From: CAVVDY01 sp963815775 | GTDB lineage: Bacteria; Acidobacteriota; Terriglobia; Terriglobales; Acidobacteriaceae | Length of the DNA stretch: 64,000 nt | Direction: 5' to 3' | Assembly: GCA_963815775.1 (NCBI GenBank) | Contig: CAWFIB010000016.1 | Span: 186,001-250,000 of the forward strand | In this document: one piece after another, positions 1 to 8,821 of the stretch | Layout of the letters: each line of letters opens with the position of its first letter | Numbering within the stretch: the stretch's first letter is position 1 | Made by a program: the position numbers and the translations under genes | The notes under the pieces: model-generated | Seen by the model: only the letters and a program-made list of their open reading frames with translations | What the model was told of the DNA's origin: nothing | Databases searched by the model: none

Positions 1-2
1 AG

Positions 3-443
3 TCGGGCATTGAGGCCCGCTTCATTGAACTGGCGGGCTACATCAATGGAAACATGCCGCATTTCGTGGTCGACAAGATCCAGAACGCTTTGAATGAACG
101 CGGCAAGGCGGTGAAGGGTTCGCATGTGCACGTTGCGGGCGTCGCTTACAAGCGAAACATTGACGACATGCGCGAGTCGCCGGCTCTGGACGTCATCCTG
201 CTTTTGAGGAAACGTGGCGCCAAGGTCACATATTCTGATCCTTATGTTCCCGATTTGAAGCTGGACGGGCTGACCCTGGCATCCGAGGACTTGATTCCCT
301 CCGCGTCAGCGGCCGATTGTGTGGTAATCATCACCGACCACTCCAACTTCGATTACCCACAGCTGCTGGCGGCGTCCAACCTTGTGGTCGACACACGCAA
401 TGCGCTGAAAAGCATGGATTCGCCAAAGATTGTTCGACTTTGA
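3..443 (+). CDS. Nucleotide-sugar dehydrogenase, C-terminal part (cut by window edge)
   Basis: The frame is open from the window edge, so only the last ~146 residues are present. The segment from ARFIELAGYIN to VVDTRNALKS matches the C-terminal half of the UDP-glucose/UDP-N-acetyl-mannosamine/-glucosamine dehydrogenase family (WbpA/TviB/WecC type): an end-of-central-helix stretch, then a UDP-binding Rossmann domain containing GVAYKRNIDDMRESPAL, where the K-x-x-x-D-D-x-R-x-S-P pattern is diagnostic. These enzymes oxidise a UDP-hexose to a uronic acid for polysaccharide synthesis in the cytoplasm. The NAD domain and catalytic Cys lie outside the window, so the sugar cannot be named. The exosortase-type genes that follow fit an exopolysaccharide locus. 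Confidence 0.9.
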   Translation, partial: SGIEARFIELAGYINGNMPHFVVDKIQNALNERGKAVKGSHVHVAGVAYKRNIDDMRESPALDVILLLRKRGAKVTYSDPYVPDLKLDGLTLASEDLIPSASAADCVVIITDHSNFDYPQLLAASNLVVDTRNALKSMDSPKIVRL

Positions 444-693
444 AGTTTGAGGGCTGGTGCATCGGCGGCGGACATCGAGGCGGAGAGGCCGGTGGCGCTG
501 GGTCGATGTCGGAGTTTGGGAGTAACGCAAGCGCTTGCTGGCAGCGCAGCCATGCCTGGAACCGGCTGCCGGAAGGGCTGTAGCCCCCGCCTGCTGACTT
601 TTCGCCGGGTGTTGGTGTAGGCTAAACAAACACTCTGGAGGGGCGAGTGCAGGCACTCACCAGGTTGATTCGTGCTAAGGGAGCAATAACATT

Positions 694-1683
694 GTGGCGC
701 TGGCTGGTACCAAGCCGACCGGTATGCCTATGAGCGCGCCGACCGGTAACTCGGTAGTTATGGGGGAAGTCGCTCCCCCGCCAAAAGCTTCTTTCACTGA
801 CGAACTGAAATCGATTGGCTGGCAAGGGCTCCTACTAATCGGCATAGTAACCGCTCTATACGCGCCGATTCTCGCCAGGCTGGTCGCTCAGTGGTACAAC
901 GATGCCGACTATTCGCATGGCTTTTTAGTGCCGTTACTGTCGGCCTATCTGATCTGGCACAAGCGCGACGACCTTGCCAAGATCCCCAAGCGACCTTCGT
1001 TCTGGGGAATGATCGTCGTGCTGTTTTCCCTGGGTATTCTGTTTCTGGGAAGCCTCGGCGCCGAGCTATTCCTAAGCCGCAGTTCCCTGATAGGCGTGAT
1101 CTGCGGTCTGGTCATCTATTTCCAGGGATGGGCCAGGTTGCGGGCTATGGCATTCCCCATTGCCTTTCTGATGTTCGCCATACCGCTTCCGGCACTGATC
1201 TACAACGAGATTGTGTTTCCGCTGCAGTTCATCGCTTCCACCTTCGCCACCCGCACGCTGGAAATTCTCAACATTTTCCCCATCATGCGGGAAGGGAATG
1301 TCCTGGTGATGCCGGGGATGCGCCTGGAGGTTGTCGAAGCTTGCAGCGGCATACGATCGCTCATGTCCCTGCTGGCACTGGCCGCGGGATACGGGTACGT
1401 GGCCGAGCGCAGCAACGTGGTGCGCTGGTTCCTGTTCCTGGCGATGGTTCCGCTGGCCATCGTCAGCAACGGTACCCGCGTCATGATCACCGCCCTGATG
1501 ACCCACTACATCGGCCCCGAGGCCGCCGAAGGTTTCATGCACGAATTTTCTGGGTGGGTCATCTTCGTCGTGGCAACCATCCTGTTTCTGGCGTTGCATA
1601 GCCTGACCGTCGCGGTGCGCAAGAAGCTGGGCTGGATGCCGGACGACAATCCTCCCAAGCCGGGCCCTGAGGTAACTGCATGA
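694..1683 (+). CDS. Exosortase (EpsH-type membrane transpeptidase)
   Basis: Polytopic membrane protein of 329 residues with about eight hydrophobic segments. The three exosortase active-site positions are visible: Cys217 in EACSGIRSL, Arg262 in SNGTRVM and His283 in FMHEFSGW. Family members are thought to cleave C-terminal PEP-CTERM-like sorting tails and attach the protein to a cell-surface component. The GTG at 694 has AAGGGAG about 10 nt upstream; ATG codons at 724 and 730 are alternatives, and the soluble N-terminus gives no decision. The stop overlaps the next gene by 4 bp (ATGA), so the two are translationally coupled. No PEP-CTERM protein is visible in the window, so the substrate must be encoded elsewhere. 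Confidence 0.9.
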   Translation: MALAGTKPTGMPMSAPTGNSVVMGEVAPPPKASFTDELKSIGWQGLLLIGIVTALYAPILARLVAQWYNDADYSHGFLVPLLSAYLIWHKRDDLAKIPKRPSFWGMIVVLFSLGILFLGSLGAELFLSRSSLIGVICGLVIYFQGWARLRAMAFPIAFLMFAIPLPALIYNEIVFPLQFIASTFATRTLEILNIFPIMREGNVLVMPGMRLEVVEACSGIRSLMSLLALAAGYGYVAERSNVVRWFLFLAMVPLAIVSNGTRVMITALMTHYIGPEAAEGFMHEFSGWVIFVVATILFLALHSLTVAVRKKLGWMPDDNPPKPGPEVTA

Positions 1684-2321
1684 ACTCGAGCGTGCGCTAT
1701 TGGCTGATGCTGGGTGTACTGGCAGCGGCGATTTCAGGCATGGCCATGTTGTCGCATGGAGAAGCCACGCCTGCGGCTTTGCCCCTGTCGCAATTCCCCA
1801 AACAAGTCTCCGTCTTCGGCAGCGTAGCGGACATCCCCTTCGACAAAGAGACGCTGGCGATTCTGAAGCCGTCCGACTACCTGGATCGTGTTTACTACTC
1901 TCCCGGACTGGGAGAAGTAGGACTATATATCGCTTACTTCGAATCACAGCGAAGCGGCGCGGCCATCCATTCCCCCAAGAACTGTTTGCCCGGGGCCGGT
2001 TGGCAGCCGGCATATTCGGCCATTACCCCCATGGCGCTGCCTGATGGCCGCAAAGTACCGGTCAATATGTACCTGATACGCAAGGGGTTGGACGAAACCG
2101 TCGTGCTTTATTGGTATCAGTCGCACGGGCGCATCATTGCCAGTGAATACGCGGGCAAGTTCTACATGGTTTACGACGCATTGCGCCTCAACCGCACCGA
2201 CGCCGCTCTGGTCAGGGTCACCGCTCCGGTAATCAATGGTGACGAAACGGAAGCGAAAAAGCGGGCATTCATGTTTGCCCAAGTGGCCGCGGTTGATGTG
2301 GAGAAGATTATCCCTCGGTAA
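1680..2321 (+). CDS. EpsI-family protein (exosortase-associated)
   Basis: Protein of 213 residues with one N-terminal membrane anchor (about residues 8-24) and an extracytoplasmic domain. The sequence IHSPKNCLPGAGW matches the conserved H-S-P-K-x-C-L-P-G-x-G-W block of the EpsI/DUF3485 family, which is found fused to or next to exosortases in EPS-linked loci. The start ATG overlaps the exosortase stop, and the TPR lipoprotein follows after 14 bp, so the three genes form one operon. The biochemical role of EpsI is not established; a partner function in sorting or polysaccharide assembly is inferred from the neighbours. Confidence 0.88.
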   Translation: MNSSVRYWLMLGVLAAAISGMAMLSHGEATPAALPLSQFPKQVSVFGSVADIPFDKETLAILKPSDYLDRVYYSPGLGEVGLYIAYFESQRSGAAIHSPKNCLPGAGWQPAYSAITPMALPDGRKVPVNMYLIRKGLDETVVLYWYQSHGRIIASEYAGKFYMVYDALRLNRTDAALVRVTAPVINGDETEAKKRAFMFAQVAAVDVEKIIPR

Positions 2322-2335
2322 GTCCAGGAGAAGTT

Positions 2336-4606
2336 ATGCGGAAGCGGTACATCGTTTTTTTCTTGTTGATCCTGACGGCGCTTACGTTCGCAGGGTGCAA
2401 GAAGAACCCTGAAAAGACCAAGCGCAAGTATTACGCCAGCGGCATGAAGTACATGGATGCCCAGAAGTATGAAGCCGCGGTCATTGAGTTCAAGAAGGCC
2501 CTGCAGGCTGACCCGAGGTATGCCGACGCCCATTACCAGTTGGGCACGGCCGAAGTGAAACTGCAACACTGGGGCGAAGGCTTCCGTGAAATGAGCACCG
2601 CGGTAGAATTGGACCCCAACAACCTGAAGGCACGGGTAGCGCTGGGCGACTTTTATCTGGCGGGGGGCAAGACAGCCGAAGCGGAAGAGCAGGCCAAGGC
2701 CATCCTCGAAAGGGACCCCAACAATGCGGACGGATACCGCTTGATGGGAGCGGTCCAACTCTCGCAGAAACAGCTCCCTGAAGCAATCGCGTCTTATACC
2801 AAAGCTATCGAGGCCAAGTCGGATGATTCCGCGGCGTACCTGAACCGGGGCGTAGCCTATGCTGCATCCAATCAGTTCCCGCAGGCAGAAGCCGACTTCC
2901 AGAAAGCCATCAGCGTCGATCCTAAGAACGAGAACGCCTATGCCAATCTGGCGCGCTTCTATGCGCTCAGGGGCCAAAGCGACAAGGCGATCGACGCCCT
3001 GCAACAGGGGATCAAGGCCAATCCGGACTCCTCCGCCAATTACCTCCGCCTGGCTGCGTTGTACTACGGCCTGGGCCGCCGCAACGATGCCGAAACCGTG
3101 CTGCAGAACTTGCGCAACACCAAACCCAGCTCGGGTGATCTGGCGGGTGAGATCGCCGCTTTCTACGTGGCGATGCGTAATCCCGAAGCTGCGATTCGGG
3201 AATACAACCGGGGATTGGGGGTCGATCCCAAGAACGATAAGCTCAAGACCTCGCTGGTCGAAATCCAGCTCATGACTGGAAAGGTCGACGAGGCCAAAAA
3301 GCTAGATGACGAGATTCTGAAAGAGCACCCCAACGATGTGCCGGCGCGAATGGCGAAAGCCCGCCTGGAGGCCGCCAGTGGCAACCTCACGGACGCCATC
3401 ACCTTGCTGCGGGCGGTGTTGAAGGATGCTCCGGAGAATGCGCGCGCTCATTACTTCCTGGCCCAGGCGCTGCGCCAGTCAGGCGATATTGCGGGAGCCA
3501 AAGGAGAGATTCAGCAAGCCGTAAAGAGGGAGCCTGACAATACCCTCTATCTGGAAGCCCTGACGGAGATTTATCGCGACGCACACGACTACGACAACGC
3601 CAAGGATTACGCTGATCGTCTGCTGAAGCTGGCGCCCAAGAGTCCGCAGGCCCTTCTGACCATGGCAACCGTCCAGCTTGGGCTGAGGGACTACAAGGCC
3701 GCCGATGAGAACCTGGCGCAAGCTAATCAACTGGCGCCCAATGATCCGGCCATCCATCTGAACATGGCGTTCTCCTACGCCGGACAGAAGAAATATCCTG
3801 AGGCTGAGCGTGAGTTCCAGAACGCGCTGCGCCTGAACCCGCAGTTCGATGCGGCCGCAACGGACTATGTAGCCCTGTTGTTCGCCACCGGCCAACAAGC
3901 CAAGGGACTGGACTTCGCCAAGCAGTATGCGGCTGCCAACCCGAAACGCGCGCAGGCGCATTTCATCTATGCAACGGCACTGGCCAACAGCAAGAACTTC
4001 GACCAGTCGATCGCTGAATTCCAGAAAATCATCGAGCTTGAGCCCAAGGGCATGGGATCGTACATGCAGCTGGGACGCATTTACCTGGCGCAAAACAAAC
4101 CCGATGAGGCGATCGCCACGTATCAGAAGGCCCTGGCAGCCGATCCAAACGCGGTGGGCATCAATATTGCTCTGGGCGAGCTTTACCTCGCCAAGAACGA
4201 TCTCAAGTCGGCGCAACAGTGTTTTGAGAAGGCACACCAGGTGTCTCCCGACGATCCTCTGGCGATGAATGATCTGGCCTGGGCCTACGCCATGCAGGGC
4301 CAGAACCTTGACGTTGCCCTGTCCCTGGCGCAGCAGGCAAAACAAGTCTTGCCCGAGGTCCCCGCGGTTACCGACACTCTGGCCTGGATCCAGTACAAGA
4401 AGGGCAATTACAGTATCGCCATCGGATTGCTCAACGACGCCATCAAAAAAGCGCCGCAGAATGCACAATACCGCTACCACCTTGGAATGGCATTGAGTGC
4501 TGCCGGCGATCACGACCGGGCGAAGGTGGAGTTAAAGAAAGCGCTGGAGTTGAACCTGCGGGGCGATGACGCGCAGCAGGCACAGCAGACGCTGGCTAAG
4601 CTGTAG
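2336..4606 (+). CDS. Large TPR lipoprotein, PrsT-like
   Basis: Protein of 756 residues. The N-terminus is a lipoprotein signal ending in TFAGC with the lipidated Cys at residue 21. Almost all the rest is a tandem array of ~34-residue tetratricopeptide repeats, recognisable by recurring Y-x-x-A-x-x-x-F/Y-x-x-A-x-x-x-x-P spacing (for example YEAAVIEFKKALQADP). TPR lipoproteins of this layout (PrsT) accompany exosortase loci, and the 14-bp gap after the EpsI gene supports the same role here, probably periplasmic scaffolding for polysaccharide or protein export. AGGAGAAG lies just upstream of the ATG. A rho-independent terminator follows within 60 bp. Confidence 0.88.
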   Translation: MRKRYIVFFLLILTALTFAGCKKNPEKTKRKYYASGMKYMDAQKYEAAVIEFKKALQADPRYADAHYQLGTAEVKLQHWGEGFREMSTAVELDPNNLKARVALGDFYLAGGKTAEAEEQAKAILERDPNNADGYRLMGAVQLSQKQLPEAIASYTKAIEAKSDDSAAYLNRGVAYAASNQFPQAEADFQKAISVDPKNENAYANLARFYALRGQSDKAIDALQQGIKANPDSSANYLRLAALYYGLGRRNDAETVLQNLRNTKPSSGDLAGEIAAFYVAMRNPEAAIREYNRGLGVDPKNDKLKTSLVEIQLMTGKVDEAKKLDDEILKEHPNDVPARMAKARLEAASGNLTDAITLLRAVLKDAPENARAHYFLAQALRQSGDIAGAKGEIQQAVKREPDNTLYLEALTEIYRDAHDYDNAKDYADRLLKLAPKSPQALLTMATVQLGLRDYKAADENLAQANQLAPNDPAIHLNMAFSYAGQKKYPEAEREFQNALRLNPQFDAAATDYVALLFATGQQAKGLDFAKQYAAANPKRAQAHFIYATALANSKNFDQSIAEFQKIIELEPKGMGSYMQLGRIYLAQNKPDEAIATYQKALAADPNAVGINIALGELYLAKNDLKSAQQCFEKAHQVSPDDPLAMNDLAWAYAMQGQNLDVALSLAQQAKQVLPEVPAVTDTLAWIQYKKGNYSIAIGLLNDAIKKAPQNAQYRYHLGMALSAAGDHDRAKVELKKALELNLRGDDAQQAQQTLAKL

Positions 4607-4635
4607 GCACCAGCCTTATGCGCTTACGTAAAGTT

Positions 4636-4665
4636 GGCCCGGTGGGTATCCCATCGGGCCGTTTT
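4636..4665 (+). terminator. Rho-independent terminator of the exosortase operon
   Basis: The sequence GGCCCGGTGG pairs with CCATCGGGCC (one G-U pair) around a short loop and is followed by GTTTT. It lies between the convergent TPR lipoprotein and prolyl isomerase genes. Confidence 0.7.
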
Positions 4666-4758
4666 CATTGGTGCTTCGCGATTGCGGGGAGCCTGGCTCG
4701 GCCATCCACTGGCGCATTACCTACGGAATGGTTCCAGGCTGTGGTTTCTCTAAAACCT

Positions 4759-5979
4759 TTAGAACAAGCCCAGCTTCTTTTTCTTCTTGGCGGGCTTGCT
4801 GTTTCCCGTGGCGTCGGCGGTGGTAAAGATGGGCTTGGTCTCGTTGGGGCTGGCACCGGTATCGACATAGCCGGCCCTGACATCGATATACGCGTCCTCA
4901 CGTAATTTGGTCAGATACTCGCGGAGCGCGGGCTGCATGGCTGTCAGGTACAGGCGCTGCTGAATTTGCCCTTCGACATCTTTCAGCGCCGGAACGCCGG
5001 CGGTCTGATGCTCCGTCACTTCCAGGATCACCCAGCCCTGGTTGGTGCGGATCGGCTGCGTGTACTGGCCTGCCTGCAGGGCGAAGACCTTGTCCTCCAG
5101 CTCCTTGGAGAGTGTTCCCCGCTTGAAGTACTCAAGATCGCCCCCGGCCTGCGAGGTGGGGCCGTCGGAATTTGCCTTAGCCAAGTCGGCAAACTTGGCC
5201 CCTTTTTGTAATTGCTCGTAGATCGAGTCAGCCTTCGTTTTGGCCGCGGCCACCATCTGCGGATCGGGAGCTTCCGGCAGGACCGTCTGTCCCTGTTCGG
5301 TCTTCACCGGCGCAGCCTTCTGGGTGGAGATCAGGATCTCGCTCAACCGCACTCGCTCGGGACGCGCCATCTCCGCCTTGTGCTGATCGTAGTATTGCTG
5401 GACGTCCTGCTGGGTGATGATGATGTGCCCGCCGACTTCCTGCTGAATAACTTTTTCCTGGATAATGCCGTTTTTGAGGTTCTGCTTGAAGTCCTCCCAG
5501 GAGACGCCCTGCGCCTGCGCGGCCTTCTCCAGATCTTCCATGGAACTGGCATGAATCTGTTGGCGTATCTGGTCAAGCCGCTTCACCACATCGGTGTCGG
5601 CGGTGATGTCCAGCTCAGCGCCTCTCTGGATCAGCAACTGCTGGTCGATGAGGTCGCGCAGCAGGTCCTGCTCTTTGGGCGGCTGAATGCCCTGCTCAGT
5701 GGCTTTGCTCACATCCTCCTGCCACGCCTCCTTGCTGCGCTGCAGGTCAGCGCGAGTGATGATGCTGTTGTTCACGCGCGCAACAATCTCCTCGACCACG
5801 GTTTCCTGGGGCTGCGCAGACTGCTCTTGCGCAGCTGGCGGTTGCTGCTTGGCTAACTGCTGGCTTTGCGGTTGCAGTACCTGGGATTGCCCCTCTGGAG
5901 GCTGCTCTGCGGTGGTTGGTTGCTGGGCGATCGCCGGCACGGCGGCCAATATGAGGGCTAGGGAAAATACGTATTTCAT
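4759..5979 (-). CDS. SurA/PpiC-like periplasmic peptidyl-prolyl isomerase
   Basis: Protein of 406 residues. A signal peptide (MKYVFSLALILAAVPAIAQ) and a Gln/Pro-rich linker precede a SurA-type chaperone region (VVEEIVARVNNSIITRADL) and a parvulin rotamase domain: RVRLSEILIS, then FADLAKANSDGPTSQAGGDL, then the WVILEVTEH strand. The C-terminus is Lys-rich (KPAKKKKKLGLF). The ATG at 5979 is preferred over the ATG at 5985 because AGGA sits 5 nt before it. Such proteins help outer-membrane or exported proteins fold. A second isomerase at 14.7 kb lies inside the cytochrome cluster, so this one may also serve that locus, but it ends convergently with the exosortase operon and could be a general chaperone. 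Confidence 0.88.
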   Translation of the reverse strand: MKYVFSLALILAAVPAIAQQPTTAEQPPEGQSQVLQPQSQQLAKQQPPAAQEQSAQPQETVVEEIVARVNNSIITRADLQRSKEAWQEDVSKATEQGIQPPKEQDLLRDLIDQQLLIQRGAELDITADTDVVKRLDQIRQQIHASSMEDLEKAAQAQGVSWEDFKQNLKNGIIQEKVIQQEVGGHIIITQQDVQQYYDQHKAEMARPERVRLSEILISTQKAAPVKTEQGQTVLPEAPDPQMVAAAKTKADSIYEQLQKGAKFADLAKANSDGPTSQAGGDLEYFKRGTLSKELEDKVFALQAGQYTQPIRTNQGWVILEVTEHQTAGVPALKDVEGQIQQRLYLTAMQPALREYLTKLREDAYIDVRAGYVDTGASPNETKPIFTTADATGNSKPAKKKKKLGLF

Positions 5980-6146
5980 CAGCATCCTAATCCGGGCAGA
6001 TGCGTACTACCGGGAATCCTGGGGTTCGTGCTGTTTCAATTGATTGTAACGCTTACCACGGGCGCGCGCAGCCGAATTGAGGGTGCACTTTTGCTGGTTG
6101 CTGCATATCGAGATCCTGGTGCTAGCGCTTCGGACCCGTAACAGAC

Positions 6147-7304
6147 TTAAGACGAGCCTTGCGGGTCGTCTCGCCTCATGGGGAGGACGATTACGAACTG
6201 CGTGCCCTTGCCGACTTCGCTGGTGACCTCAATTCTGCCGCCATGGGTCTCGACCGTGCGCTTGGCAAGCGATAGCCCGAGACCGGTACCGTGGCCCTTG
6301 GTGGTGAAGAAAGGACGGAAGATGTTAGCGATGTGCTCGGGAGCGATCCCCTTCCCTTCGTCGGCAACCGTGATCAAGGCCGATTGGCCCAATTCATCCG
6401 AGTCGACGGAAACGTGGATGGTTCCCTCCTTGTCCATCGATTGCACGGCATTGAGCAGCAGGTTCAAGAGAACCTGATTGATCTGGTTGGGATCATGTTC
6501 CACCAGCGGCAGCTGGCGTTTCACTTCCAGTTCAACGCGGATGCGTTTGGTAACTGCCTGCTGGCGCGCAAAACCTACGGCGTGCTCTGCCGTGGCCGCC
6601 AGATCGGCGGGACGGAATTGTGGCGGACGAGGGCGCGCCGTTTCCAATAGCTCAGTGAGAATGCGGTTGATCTGCACTGCCTCCTGCTTGGCATCGGCCA
6701 TTACCATGCGGGCCGGACTGTTTTCCGGCAGATCGCGCCCAACGATTTCCAGGACGCCTGCGATGCCAGCCAGGGGATTGCGGATCTCGTGCGCCAATCC
6801 GGCGGCGAGTTCTCCCAGGGTTGCGAAGTGTTCAGCGCGCGACATCTGGCTGTGGTGCAGATGCTGAATCTCCTCGCGGCTTGATTTCAACTGCTGCACC
6901 ATTTCATTGAAGTCCCGGCCCAAGTCTCCGATCTCGTCCTTGCGGTCGGCAAAACTCACCCGCACATCCATGTCACCCAGGCGCACGCGCGCAATCTTGT
7001 CCTGCAACTCCAGCATGGGCCGGCGAACGCTGACCGACAGAACCACCAGGATGGCAGCAAAGATGACGAACGCTCCGCCGGCGGCAACTGCGATGACATT
7101 GTTTCTGGGGCCGGGGGCGAGCGAAGACGAGACGAGTACGAAGAGCAGCAGGCCGTTGACGAGCACAGCAGCGATTGGCACTAGTGCCTTCAGGGCCCAA
7201 TTCATGTGCCGCCCGCGTTCTACCATCGGCGCAACCGGGACGGCGCGGCCCGAGGCCTCCAACAAGGAGGTGTCGACGGCGCTGACGAGTGAGTGTGAAG
7301 GCAT
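6147..7304 (-). CDS. HAMP-domain sensor histidine kinase (NtrB/AtoS-like)
   Basis: Protein of 385 residues. Two hydrophobic segments (about residues 40-95) lead directly into a HAMP linker (RRPMLELQDKIARVRLGD), so there is almost no periplasmic sensor domain. Then come a HisKA domain with the phosphoacceptor in AHEIRNPLAGI and an HATPase_c domain with N box (NQVLLNLLLNAVQ), DEGKGI and GTGLGLSL. The ATG at 7304 has GGAAA 6 nt upstream; the TTG at 7316 is less likely. No response regulator is adjacent. It is the last gene in line with resB and ccsA on the same strand, 81 bp after ccsA, so it may sense a redox or envelope signal for the cytochrome locus; that is inference. Confidence 0.88.
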   Translation of the reverse strand: MPSHSLVSAVDTSLLEASGRAVPVAPMVERGRHMNWALKALVPIAAVLVNGLLLFVLVSSSLAPGPRNNVIAVAAGGAFVIFAAILVVLSVSVRRPMLELQDKIARVRLGDMDVRVSFADRKDEIGDLGRDFNEMVQQLKSSREEIQHLHHSQMSRAEHFATLGELAAGLAHEIRNPLAGIAGVLEIVGRDLPENSPARMVMADAKQEAVQINRILTELLETARPRPPQFRPADLAATAEHAVGFARQQAVTKRIRVELEVKRQLPLVEHDPNQINQVLLNLLLNAVQSMDKEGTIHVSVDSDELGQSALITVADEGKGIAPEHIANIFRPFFTTKGHGTGLGLSLAKRTVETHGGRIEVTSEVGKGTQFVIVLPMRRDDPQGSS

Positions 7305-7385
7305 GATGGTTTCCAATATTCTTCGGGGCTGGAATGGGGTTGCGGCCCGGTGGAGCCTAACCGGCAGTTCCAGCCCCGAGGTTCC

Positions 7386-8804
7386 TCAGGCGTATGCGTG
7401 TAAGCCGGGAAGCAGATACGTCACGCCGAGGAAAGTAAAAATCACGACGCCAAAGCCAAGGATCGCGAAGTAGGCCGCACGGCGCCCGCGCCAGCCCCGC
7501 GTGATCCGCATGTGCAGATATCCCGCATAGACCAGCCAGGTAATGGCAGCCCACGTCTCTTTCGGGTCCCAGCTCCAGTAAGAACCCCAGGTGCGATTGG
7601 CCCAGTAAGCACCCGCTGCGATCATTCCGGTAAGCAGCGGGAAGGCGATGCAGATGGTTTTGTAGGTCACGCGATCCAGCACGTCAGCGCTGGGCAACAG
7701 GCGTTGAAGATCACTGCGCCGCCACAGCAGCATGAGATAAAGCAGGGATGCGAACAGAGCCGTAATCATTCCGCCGAGGATGAAGGGAGAAGCCGCCAGC
7801 GATGTGGGGTAGAGTCCCTCCTGATACGGCGACGGGTAGCTTGCGTCCTTCACGCGCAGCACGAAAGCTCCCAGCACCGCGGCCTGTAAAAGAATGCCGA
7901 CAAAGACCGCTTTGTTGGCGATGCCGAGAATCTGGTCGTCCTGCTTCGCCCGCCACAGGAGATAGCAGGCCAAGGGAGCGATGGCCGCCAGCGCTGCGAT
8001 CACGAACAACCATCCCAGGTCAGGGATGGTGACGAACAGCCGTACCCCGCGGCCGAGGAACATGTCGCTCTTGCTTTCAGCGTCCCACGCCGTGACCGAG
8101 AAGCCGCCCCAGCGCTCGAAGCGCAAGGCCACGACAGCGACATAAATCGCGCTGACCAGCGTGCTGGTTGCTGCGAGGAAGGTCTCAGTTTTGAGCTGGT
8201 CCTGAATGAGGAACATCATGGCTAGCGCGAAGCTTACCGCACATGCGGCGTAGCTCAACATCGCCAGCGTGACGTGAACGTGCAGCCAGGTGGACTGCAA
8301 CGCCGGAACCAGGGGCCGCACCTCCGAGGGCAGAAGCTGCATCAGGATGACGCAAACCACGGCCAGCGGCATGGTGATGCTGCCGATGATCTTCACCCCA
8401 AATTTCTTTTCGGTGATGAGAGTAAGCAGGGCCAACGTCCAAACAAAGCTGAGGAGCATTTCATAAATGCTGGCGAAGGGAGGACGTCCGGCCAGGTACC
8501 AGCGATGCGCTACCGCCAGCGTGTTGGCGGCGAATCCGAGGACGGTGGCCAGGGAAGCGTACTTCACATATTTGTCGGTGCCGGTGACGCCGAAGCCCAT
8601 GTACAGGGCTGCTGCGCCCGCGTAGAAAATCAAAGCGACATAGAGAAGATTGCTTTCGGTATAGAGGCTCCCACCCGTCTTGGTCACTCCCAGCAAGGCG
8701 GTGATGAGCAGGAATGCGATTCCCAGGCCCACCAGCACCAGCAGAGCGTTTCCTCCGCTGGGGGCTGTGGTTTCCAATTGCGTGATTCGTGCACGAGTCG
8801 ACAT
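7386..8804 (-). CDS. ccsA: Cytochrome c biogenesis protein CcsA/ResC (System II heme handling)
   Basis: Polytopic membrane protein of 472 residues. The heme-binding tryptophan motif of the CcmC/CcsA family is present as WGSYWSWDPKETWAAITW, with conserved flanking histidines, for example in VAHRWYLAGRPPFASIYEM. With ResB it forms the System II synthetase that exports heme and attaches it to CxxCH motifs in the periplasm. GGAGGAAAG stands 6 nt before the ATG. resB ends 17 bp upstream, so the two are co-transcribed. The presence of three multiheme cytochromes with 32 heme motifs across the divergent intergenic region makes this pair the obvious maturation machinery for them. NCBI often names this family CcsB, so symbols vary. 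Confidence 0.93.
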   Translation of the reverse strand: MSTRARITQLETTAPSGGNALLVLVGLGIAFLLITALLGVTKTGGSLYTESNLLYVALIFYAGAAALYMGFGVTGTDKYVKYASLATVLGFAANTLAVAHRWYLAGRPPFASIYEMLLSFVWTLALLTLITEKKFGVKIIGSITMPLAVVCVILMQLLPSEVRPLVPALQSTWLHVHVTLAMLSYAACAVSFALAMMFLIQDQLKTETFLAATSTLVSAIYVAVVALRFERWGGFSVTAWDAESKSDMFLGRGVRLFVTIPDLGWLFVIAALAAIAPLACYLLWRAKQDDQILGIANKAVFVGILLQAAVLGAFVLRVKDASYPSPYQEGLYPTSLAASPFILGGMITALFASLLYLMLLWRRSDLQRLLPSADVLDRVTYKTICIAFPLLTGMIAAGAYWANRTWGSYWSWDPKETWAAITWLVYAGYLHMRITRGWRGRRAAYFAILGFGVVIFTFLGVTYLLPGLHAYA

Positions 8805-8821
8805 CTGATTCTTTCCTCCGC

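Noticed and set aside
444..693. Possible riboswitch before the exosortase gene
   Set aside because: The region has GC-rich pairing (for example GGCAGC with GCTGCC) and GGGCTGTAGCCC, and a c-di-GMP riboswitch would make sense before an EPS gene, but the conserved GEMM core could not be found.
3479..4513. 344-codon open frame opposite the TPR lipoprotein
   Set aside because: Antisense shadow of the TPR repeats.
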